Assembly: GCA_002914805.1 (NCBI GenBank)
Contig: JXTB01000129.1
Span: 188,418 to 252,417, forward strand
Length of the DNA: 64,000 nt
Source of the DNA: Parasponia andersonii
Taxonomy: Eukaryota; Streptophyta; Magnoliopsida; Rosales; Cannabaceae
Reading direction: 5' to 3'
Under the pieces are notes generated by a model that saw only the letters and a list, made by a program, of their open reading frames with translations, searched no databases and was not told the origin of the DNA. This document shows, piece after piece, positions 55,801-64,000 of this stretch; position 1 is the first letter of the stretch, and the number at the start of each line of letters is the position of its first letter. The translations under genes were made by a program, and so were the position numbers.

Positions 55801-58800
55801 GATATTACGGTATGATAATTGTTCCGCTGTTTTATCTCAAACCAGTAAATTAAAACAGCCAAATTACCATGGGCAACTTATGAAGCCTCCATGTATTGAT
55901 TATACTTGGAATTTGTTGGTTTTTTTCCCCCCTAATTACCTTATTCTGCCTGAGTGCTACACTTTTTGTGTGCCCTTCGTTTTGTAACCTGGGCTACCTG
56001 ATGTTTTATCTAGCTAAATCTGGATTTGAACCAGCTGTAGACTTAGTGCCAATGAATTTACAATCCTCATTATTTTGAATGAATGGTTCCTTCATTAGTA
56101 TATGATATCTATTCTGGCATTAAAAGTCTTGTAATTAATCTCCCTTCTGTTTTGTCTATCAGATATAGAAACAAATGAGTGTTTTGAAAACAATGGTGGC
56201 TGCTGGCAGGACAAGGCTGCTAACATTACTGCATGCAGGGTATATCATGCACATAATCGTCAATGATTATGCGGACTTTTTTCTATTTAGACTTGTTTTG
56301 ATTTTATTCCCCTTTCGTTTATTTCCCCTTTGATTCTTGTCTGACCATTCTCTTTCTATAGGATACATTTCGAGGAAGAGTGTGTGAATGCCCTACTGTG
56401 CAGGGTGTCAAGTTTTTGGGTGATGGTTACACTCACTGTCAAGGTAAATGCTTTACAGGAAGTTCAAGTTTGGATTTCTGTTGGCGTTGACGTACTATGC
56501 TACTGAAAGTGAAAGCTAGTATGATCCTATATTTCTACTTGTAAAAAGATAAACGAGTCATCACTGTCTTGTCTTTAAGAGAATAAGGATTATGGCCTAG
56601 GATCATTTGGAAGAGGATTGACAGACCATCTCCTAAAGCAATGATTCAACTGCTCATTTCTTTCACTCAGCAAACTATTTTTGTTGCACAACCACAGTTT
56701 GATATTAAAGGCTTCATGAGGAAAACGTAATAGCAATATTTCATGGTTATTGTTCACATTCACACCCGTAAATCCTTTGGATTCTTAAGTGGGGGGGTGG
56801 GGGGGAAGCAAGGAGGAGCACATAGGAATCCGACCACTACATAAGCCACTAGTGGCTGAGAGAAAGCGGGCAGCACCTTGTGTAGTTGTGCTCTGCTTGA
56901 AGAAGCAAGCCCCCCACAGTTAACTTCATATAGGAACTCAGTGCTTGCTTCCATTTCCAATTGCCTTCAAAAGTAATAGATTATATTATATCTGAAACAT
57001 CTGCTTGTCAGACTAGGCTGGGAGTTTTATCTTGGTTGTAGTACATCAGAATATTGAAAAGCTACCAGGTTTTTGTTTGGTATCTAATTTCTGGTTAATT
57101 GGTGGAATTGAACACCTTGTTAAATTTTTCCCACCTTCATGTTACAGCTTCAGGGCCTTTACGTTGTGAAATTAATAATGGAGGTTGCTGGAAGAAAACC
57201 CAGGAAGGCAAGACTTACTCCGCTTGTGTCGTAAGTGATTCCTGCATCTTTTTCTTCTGAAATCAGACCATCTCTCTGTCAATGTTTCCAGAAAGCAATC
57301 CAATTAAATAAATAAAATCTAATCATAGACGATGCTTGATTCTAATTCTGGTATATTCTTGATGGTTATTCAGGATGACCACACAAAAGGTTGCAGCTGT
57401 CCACCAGGATTCAAGGGTGATGGAGTTGATAACTGTGAAGGTAATTACTGTCCCCTTAGTATCTGTAGTCAATAGTAAGAAGCATGATATCCAATCATAT
57501 CTCTAATGATGCCTTTGTTTATTGATGTAGTAAACTAAATTTTGTTCTGTCCAAATATGTTGACTGGTGTACCTGCATTATCAGACACTATAATACTTTG
57601 AAAGGGGACTGTAATTTGTCCTCAAAAGGACATAACCCAAAGTTTTGTATCTATACATGTACCAAAATTTATGTAATTATTTATTAATGCCTCAACAAAC
57701 ACCACTGTTCGTTCACATTCAAAAGTCTATTTCTTCAAACCTTGTGCTTTTCTGTTCCCTGTCTTCAAAGGGATTTTGTGGGGTAGGTGAGTATGTAGTT
57801 CCTTTAAGACAACATGCAAGATTTCAGAGGTGCGCTCTGATATCTGTTGTGTTAGTAAACATCTTTGCTCTACTTGTTTCTTTTAATGATGTATGTTACT
57901 AAATTCTTTGTTGTACTTGTTTCTTCTAATGGTGTGCTAATAATGTCATAGATGTGGACGAATGTGAGGAGAAGCTGGCCTGCCAGTGCCCAGAGTGCAA
58001 ATGCGAGAATACGTGGGGCAGTTATGAGTGCAGCTGCAATGGTGGTTCAATCTATATGCAGGAACATGACACATGCATAGGTGAGTTTTATAGTAGTGTA
58101 ATGTTCTTGTTCTGGAATCTAGCTGTTCGACTTGAAACCCTTATCCACTATCTTATCTACTAATCATATTAGATGTGAGTTTAAACTAGCATCTTGCTTA
58201 CCAGTTTCACACTTAAACTATGTTTGATAGCTGGCGTGAGCCCCTCTACCATTTATTTGGTAGCGTCGACCTTTGGCTACGGTTGAGGATGCTGTTCATA
58301 AAATAAACTAATTTGAGCCTGTCAAACCAATTATATTGTAGTGTTGGGATTTGGCACCAAATGGTCATCGAGTTTGAAAATCTGATATACAATATTTTTT
58401 TTGTCCTTTACGTCATGTTTTGAGTCCCAAGTGCATGTGCTTTTGTTTTGTTCTGTTTTCTTTTCATTCATTCATCTGTGTTTATTTTGTGTGTTTGGGG
58501 AAATGTTGTAGCTGGAAGTGCATCTACACAGTACAGCTGGGGAGGCATTTTCTTTATTATCCTTTGCTTGGCTGCTGTCGGGGCTGGCGCGTATGCGGTT
58601 TACAAGTACAGAATCCGGGTATGCTGTTATTTCTTTGAAAAACATGATGCTTGCTACTAAAAATAGAGGGAAAAAAGAAGTCTATGTACCGCAATGAGAT
58701 GATGGTATAAGTTGTGCGTGAAAGATTTTACAAAATCTATTTTGAAGAACTCCTCACCTTTTGCTATGAAGGGGTGTAATCTTCAAGTTCTGATCGGGCT

Positions 58801-59166
58801 TTTATTAGATTCGTAACCTGGATGAAGTTAAATAAGATTAGTACTGGACAAATGTCTTCTCTTCCTGATTGTTGGGTTGCAATTGAATGGTCAAAAGGAT
58901 GTGCTGGATTTAATGACAATATTAATAGGGGGGAACAAACTCAAGTCTAAGAAAGGAAGATGGTGAAAAATAGTCGACTTCAGCTGCTTAATCAAATTTT
59001 AAATGAACATGTTGAGTAACTTGTAGTGATGTTTTTGTTGCATGTGTTGACTATTTTTTGTTTGCAGAGATACATGGATTCGGAGATACGGGCAATTATG
59101 GCGCAGTACATGCCGTTGGATAACCAAGGAGAAATCCCAACTCACGCTTCCCACGGGAATATCTAA
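52866..59166 (+). CDS. VSR: vacuolar sorting receptor
   Basis: Twelve exons join in phase to 624 codons: 52866-53160, 53833-54525, 55185-55273, 55440-55509, 55602-55685, 56163-56239, 56362-56443, 57148-57230, 57374-57440, 57952-58080, 58512-58618, 59068-59166; all introns are GT/AG. VSRs carry soluble cargo with vacuolar signals from the trans-Golgi to the prevacuolar compartment. Order: signal peptide (about 1-20, ending YGSCLG), [11 protein letters not shown] start of the mature form, PA domain (about 45-165, with [17 protein letters not shown]), central cysteine-rich domain ([16 protein letters not shown]), EGF-like modules (NNGGCW twice, then [18 protein letters not shown], the Ca-binding type), one membrane span (about 566-589) and a short cytosolic tail with the AP-binding YMPL motif at 606-609. 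Length is normal for the family. ATG 52866 is used because the upstream in-frame codons are not ATG. Confidence 0.96.
53182..53232. repeat. direct repeat around an A tract in VSR intron 1
   Basis: atctttttgtt occurs on both sides of a short segment with a run of eleven A, similar to the A-tract repeats near 36352 and 37190. Confidence 0.55.
56444..57147 (+). other. VSR intron 7 with a GC-rich insert-like segment
   Basis: 56760-56950 is much richer in G and C than the rest of the intron. It contains a G-tract (gggggggtggggggg at about 56792-56806) and the phrase aagccactagtggct, a short palindrome. No protein family fits the minus frame here. It could be an old transposon fragment. Confidence 0.45.
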
Positions 59167-60039
59167 AGCCGCAACTCATAGTTGCGATTTAAGACCAGAA
59201 TACAGTATCTATCTATCTTTCTGTCCACCCACGGTGGTTGTAATTCTTGTGTAGAGGTTATATAACTGTGGCGTTATGGCTGATTTAGCAGCTTTCTTTT
59301 GTTTATTTTAGCTAATTTATTAACCTAGCTCTCATTGCACATAAATTTCGCCAAGCTGTTCAATTTTTCCACATGATGGAAGAAAGCATAAGGTTCCACC
59401 GTTTTTTAGTTGTGTTTTTCACTTTATACGCCCTTTACTTCTCGATCAAATATCATTTTGATCAATCTCCTATATCTAAATGTCATATAACAAAATGATC
59501 AATATATTAACGTATACATTAAGTGTCAAATAGAAAGTACATAATATAGAATTGGTAGATAAGTAGATGTATAAGTATAAAATAACTTAACCAAAAGAGT
59601 ATATAATTACATATATTTGGCCCTGTCTAATGGATATCTATTTAAACAAAGTATTAAAAAAGACACCTACTCTAATTAGGGGTGTTAGTGGACTCTAATT
59701 ATGAAGTAATTATTATGGAAAGACAGTACTAAATTGGAACAAAATGGCTTTTTTTAGTAGTTTTTTTCAAATTCATATTTTTAGTAGTGTCGTGAATTGG
59801 AAAACGAAGAGGACATAATTTGTGACTAAAATTATGATTTTTTTAAAATTAATTAATAGCGACAAATTATGTGACTAAAATTATGATTTTTCTAAGATTA
59901 ATTAATAGTGACAAATTGCGTGTCTGTTCTATGACACAGGATTACAAAATATTAAAATTTTATTAGAAAAGTTACTTTTAAAATAACTTTTAGTCAAAAT
60001 TACTACCATTTATATTAATTTCGCTTATTATTATTTATT
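59167..60039 (+). other. VSR 3' UTR and downstream flank
   Basis: The stretch after the TAA at 59164-59166 is the 3' UTR for perhaps 200-300 bp. A duplicated segment at about 59817-59926 (gtgactaaaattatgatttt twice, period about 55 bp) lies downstream. No gene seen. Confidence 0.5.
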
Positions 60040-61560
60040 ATTCCATTTTTTTTGGCAAACTTTGTGAGAAAATCTGATCTTGTAGAATTTTGGGCCCGAA
60101 ATTTACCTTCAGATCACAAAGGACTATAGAGTCATTTTCAATTTTCTAGTAAACAATTATCTATCTCCTCTCATTTTGGCTCTTTTAAAATGTTTTTAGA
60201 TAACTATCATACCCTAGAATTTCAGGCCGAAACCTATCTATAATTTCAGCAGAAAAAATAAAAGTATTGGTTGGTTTGTGACTCATTTTCAATTTTTTAG
60301 CACAGAGCCCGTTTTGTTCAACCTTTTTGGATAAGTTTCACACCATGAAATATTGTATGCGAAACTTACCAAGGAGCTCGATCGACCAAATAAGGAGTGT
60401 CAGTTAGTTTAGAACTCATTTTCAATTTTCTAGCACACAATTATCCCTATAATTTCATTTCACTCCCTTTTTGATCGATCATTTTTGAGAATGCTCAATC
60501 CATGTATATTTTGGCCGAAACGTACCTATGATCTCAAAAGACTAAATGAAGAGTGTTGGTTAATTTTGGACTCATTTTTAGGTTTCCAGCACATAATTGT
60601 CCCTCTCCTCTAGTTTCGGCATATTTTGGTAAACCTTTTGGGAGAGAACCATTGAATTTTATATCTGAAACTTACCTAGGATCTAAAGAGGCCGAATAAA
60701 GAGTGTTGCTTAGTTTAGATTCATTTTCCAATATGCCAATACATAGTTATCCCATTCCTCTCATTTTGGTCCCTTTTTGTCAAATTTTTTGGGGAACTCT
60801 TATACTAGGATTGTTATTCCTTACTAAGGATTTCAATAAACCCAATAATAAGTGTTCGTTGATTTAGGACTTGTTTTTAATTTTCTAGCATGGAGTTGTC
60901 CATATCCTCTTGTTTTGCCCATTTTGGTTAACCTTCTTAAAGAACACTAATACTATGGAACATTGTGCCCGAAGTTTACTTATGTTCTCAAGAAATCCAA
61001 TAAAGAGTGTTGGTTAGTTTTGGACTCATTTTTATTTTTTTAGCACAAAGTAGCGTTTTCGTTCTTTGTTCAACCCGTTTTAGTCAACCTTTTTTGATGG
61101 GAAAATGCTAAACATCATTATAAGTTATCTTGACAAAATAATCCGAATCATGTGGGGTAGCATTTAATGAGTGGACTAGAAAAAAAACATTCAACAAATA
61201 CTAACCAGTTATATATTGCAACATTGTCAAGTTACTTTTTCTAGATAACTTGTAAAGATGTGTAGCATTACTCTTTTAGGTCCGAAAATTAGCTATGATC
61301 TCTAAGGACCAAATAAAGTATATTGGCTGGTTAAAGACTAATTCTTAATTTTCTAGCATACGGCTGTCCCTTTCTTCCTCTTTTGGTCAACGTTTTTGGA
61401 GAACTCTCGTATCACTGAATTTTGGGCCAAAGGATTACGGTACCAAATAAATAGTTTTAATTGGTTTGTGACTAATTTTCAATTTTTTAGCATAAAGATA
61501 TTGCTTTGCTCTCGTTCTGGCCCATTTTGGTCTAACATTATTAGAGATTTCCTCCTTGTG
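60040..61560. repeat. satellite-like tandem array, about 150-bp degenerate units
   Basis: The phrase gactcattttcaattttcta followed by gcacacaattatcc recurs near 60131, 60280, 60412, 60569, 60718, 60868, 61021, 61337 and 61468. The spacing is mostly 130-157 bp; the one gap of 316 bp contains the MITE at 61104-61269. Each unit also has ctcattttgg, a tttggtcaacctttttgg-type block, a gccgaaacttacctatgatct-type block and aaataaagagtgttggtta. About nine units. No gene. Confidence 0.88.
61104..61269. mobile_element. MITE inserted in the tandem array
   Basis: The terminal inverted repeats 61104-61130 (starting aatgctaaacatc) and 61243-61269 (ending gatgtgtagcatt) match at 24 of 27 positions by my count. 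The insert is about 166 bp and non-coding. It splits one array unit. The target duplication is not clear, so the superfamily is not assigned. Confidence 0.75.
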
Positions 61561-62680
61561 GTCCTGTTTGCAATGGGAGCCAGTGAGCTGACGTTTAACC
61601 ATATTCTATCTATTTAGCTCCTCGAAATCTTTTTTAAACCAAATAATTAATGTGCATTTACAGCTTATTTTTCATTTCTTTTTAATCTAAGAGTAGTTAT
61701 TAATTTTTTCTTAAGTTTATATATCGAAAAATGAATTTGATACTTAAAAGATATTTTTAAAATGATTTCATTTCTATTCCCCAAAATATGTATTATCTTA
61801 TCGCTTTGACTCGATAAACGTCTCAAAATAATAACTCATGTCTACAAAATTAATGAAATAAGCCTTTCTAAAATAAATTGAAAATACAAGGAGAATTTAT
61901 GGAACTTTCGATATTTGAGGGAGAAAATGAGTCAATCTATATACATTGGGGGCCAAAAATGAAAAAAAAAAAAAAAAAAACCACTTTAACACTGAGCTTA
62001 CAAGGAAATTTTGCATGAACTTTTGTTGGTACTATGTTTGACACAAAACGTAGCACATGCTAAAAGTTACACTACATTTTATAATGGAATCGGATACCTT
62101 ATTTTTCACAAATTTTTAAGTTTGATATTAGCATGGAATGGTTAGAATTGAAGGTTTAAAACGAGTTTAGACAATTGATCTTCGAGTTAGGACAACCTTT
62201 GCAATAATTAAGCGCCAAGAGAAATAGTGATCCTTAAAAATTGTGACTATCCTAATTCTTAAAATCTAATCCATGCTAAGAACATTTGGACTAAAACGTA
62301 TGTCCAGCTTCAATTAATCGGGAATATTATAAAAGAATAAAGCTTTATAAAACTGCTATATCCATTTTTTCTAGGACTAATATGATGATTGAATTGTTAA
62401 TCCTTCAATAAGAAGATTAAAATTACTCTAAAAAGCAGGTGCATTTCCATTAGCTCTAAACAATATCATATAACACACGTGATATTTTAATAGGTAATGT
62501 CAGCGAGTCTGTAACAGACAACGTTACTATTTGTCGCACCACGTCCGGTGACCTAAAATGTTGAAACACTTTTCCAAAAACTCATAAAAAGATTATGGAG
62601 AAGATTAGGCATAATTCCAAATGACAATCGAGATTAGGCATAATTCCCAATGACAATCGTACATTTCATTTTTATTCATC
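61561..62680. other. AT-rich intergenic DNA
   Basis: No gene seen. A run of 18 A occurs at about 61963-61980, and a short local duplication of gattaggcataattcc lies at about 62604-62648. Confidence 0.5.
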
Positions 62681-63458
62681 CTTCTCTACTTTTTCTTTTT
62701 GGCTAAGATATAGATCAAGAGCAGGAGACCGGGGGAAATGCCAGTATCATAACCAGCATCTATATTATTGTTGCTATTGCGATAACAAAGCAAATAATAT
62801 TACAATATCAAAACCAGCAAACTGATCCACATGCAACGCCTCATTCTCCAACAGCGTCAACAGAGTGCTTCTCAAACCCGAACTCTTAATGTCACAAAGA
62901 TACTGTAGTAGAGAAACTCTTCTACCCTGAAGTACATGAAATCAGTTACTGTCATTTGCTTCAAAAAGCAAAGGACATATATATATATATGGTTGTCAAT
63001 CCAGCGGGTATTTATTTTTTTATCTATGTGTGGTATTTTTTTTTAGCCGTTAGATTATCGTCCAATGGTGATCTAATGAATATAATGAAGTATATGAAAA
63101 AACATAGATCATTAATGCTATTTCACCCTCTTAATTTTTATTATAAAAAAGTATATATGATAAATTTTTATTAATCAAATTGATATCTATACATAAGTTA
63201 AAAAAAAAAATACCTACCGGATTGGTGCCTTATATATATATATGTCAAACAATAAAAATTCAATCTCAACACCCTCACAAAATCCCTAAATTTTCAAAGA
63301 CTGCAAGTGGGGAAGGGTGACATGAATGAAGAAAACACAACTCATAATGAGATCAAGCTGACAGGTGGCAGTTTGAAAGACTACTGCAATTCATCAACCA
63401 CTAGAAATGGACATAACCAAACATTCGGTCGATGAAACCAACCTACCACATAATGGCA
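62681..63458 (-). other. possible 3' UTR of the minus-strand gene ending at 63459, with a MITE
   Basis: Composition is more balanced than the flanks at 62700-62990 and 63290-63460, as expected of transcribed DNA, and it lies downstream of the possible last exon at 63459-63549. The MITE at 62991-63229 is inserted in it. Confidence 0.3.
62991..63229. mobile_element. MITE, complete copy
   Basis: Ends GGTTGTCAATCC (62991-63002) and GGATTGGTGCC (63219-63229) are imperfect inverted repeats, flanked by TA-repeat DNA on both sides, so a TA target site is likely (Stowaway/Mariner-like). 239 bp, no coding. The family is shared with 48212-48384. Confidence 0.75.
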
Positions 63459-63549
63459 CTAAGTTTCTTCCTTTTCTCCAAAGTCTGACCCTCGTTGCTG
63501 TTTTCCGCCTTGTGAAATCCTGTAGACGTAGAAAGCCACCACTGCTCCA
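63459..63549 (-). CDS. possible last exon of a membrane protein (partial)
   Basis: An AG acceptor (63550-63551) is followed on the minus strand by one base and then 29 codons and TAG: GAVVAFYVYRISQGGKQQRG and an acidic end (SDFGEKEET). The pattern is the end of a membrane span with a short charged cytosolic tail. I do not recognise the protein. The preceding exons would lie beyond 63549, possibly outside the window; none is evident in 63560-64000. Confidence 0.35.
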
Positions 63550-64000
63550 CTGCACAAGGAAAGCAAATATCATTTATACTATTAAAACAGAATCCAGAAA
63601 GGACAGATTGAAAAAAAAAAAAATCAAAAGCGACAGGCTAGGAAAAATGGTATTAACATATTTACTCGTTGATACATGACGTACTTAATTATTTTACGGA
63701 GAAACCTCTAAATGTAGGAACAATGTCCTTATTTAGAGCATTGGGGCTTCCAGGTCCTCGGATGACTGAATATTTACAATGTAGCAGCTTATAAGAGCAG
63801 AGATCACTAAAGGGCATCAGTAGTCCCCAGATTCTGAATGGCTAAACGAACAACAAAATCCTATCTAGAAAATAAGAACCATAAATATCTGTGGCTCTTC
63901 CCAGAAAGAGACGTTGGCTAAGCCAAATTATGTCAAGCGGTGGAACACGGTTTGGCTCCGTGTACAAGCCGTGTTTAATACACGGTGAAGAGAAAAAAAA
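63550..64000. other. right end of the window, probable intron or flank
   Basis: No exon identified. Contains four CCGTGT/ACACGG blocks at 63945-63985 arranged as inverted repeats (see findings). Confidence 0.3.

Noticed and set aside
56760..56960. 66-codon minus-strand frame in VSR intron 7
   Set aside because: Intronic, GC-biased insert; no family recognised.
60040..61560. CRISPR-like array
   Set aside because: Repeats are degenerate 150-bp units without constant short repeats and unique spacers, and the genome is a plant's.
1..64000. A bacterial-type defence, toxin or metabolic gene cluster
   Set aside because: Nothing in the window resembles such a system; all larger frames are plant host genes or retrotransposon parts.

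Overview
This window looks like nuclear DNA from a flowering plant, most likely a eudicot. The evidence is split genes with GT/AG introns, a plant vacuolar sorting receptor, a plant B3-domain protein, a GH9 endoglucanase relic, Copia retrotransposons primed by initiator-tRNA-Met, and very AT-rich intergenic DNA full of small repeats. I cannot name the species. Three assembly breaks show as N tracts (14235-14263, 44048-44157 and single Ns at 16468 and 48384).

Layout. 1-2000 holds the edges of two unrelated Copia elements, one leaving the window leftward and one reduced to a primer site and a gag relic. 2000-7540 is AT-rich with short local duplications. A broken DUF599-family gene (7500-8060) lies beside a complete but decayed Copia element, 8183-17893, with 5-bp target duplications; a tRNA-derived SINE later entered one of its LTRs. 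A related lone LTR follows (19296 to about 20690). 21774-25500 is a repeat region with a tandemly duplicated 942-bp, GC-richer block. 26271-34619 is a GH9 endoglucanase pseudogene on the minus strand, cut in an exon by a second Copia element (29394-34429) that carries the target duplication CCGTC. 39087-40118 is an intact single-exon B3-domain gene on the minus strand.

The right half has two good multi-exon genes on the plus strand. One is a lung seven-transmembrane (GPR107/CAND-type) membrane protein, 44273-47781, five exons, 528 aa. The other is a vacuolar sorting receptor, 52866-59166, twelve exons, 624 aa, with PA domain, EGF-like modules, one membrane span and a YMPL sorting motif. Downstream is a degenerate satellite-like array of about 150-bp units (60040-61560) interrupted by a MITE. 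A second MITE family has copies at 48212 and 62991. A possible last exon of a membrane protein on the minus strand is at 63459-63549.

The two intact membrane genes both belong to the secretory/endomembrane pathway, but nothing shows that they act together. I did not find a convincing new biological system. The most interesting material is the order of nested insertions (a gene hit by Copia, an LTR hit by a SINE, an array hit by a MITE), the LTR that differs from its partner by one arm of a hairpin, and the array behind the VSR gene.
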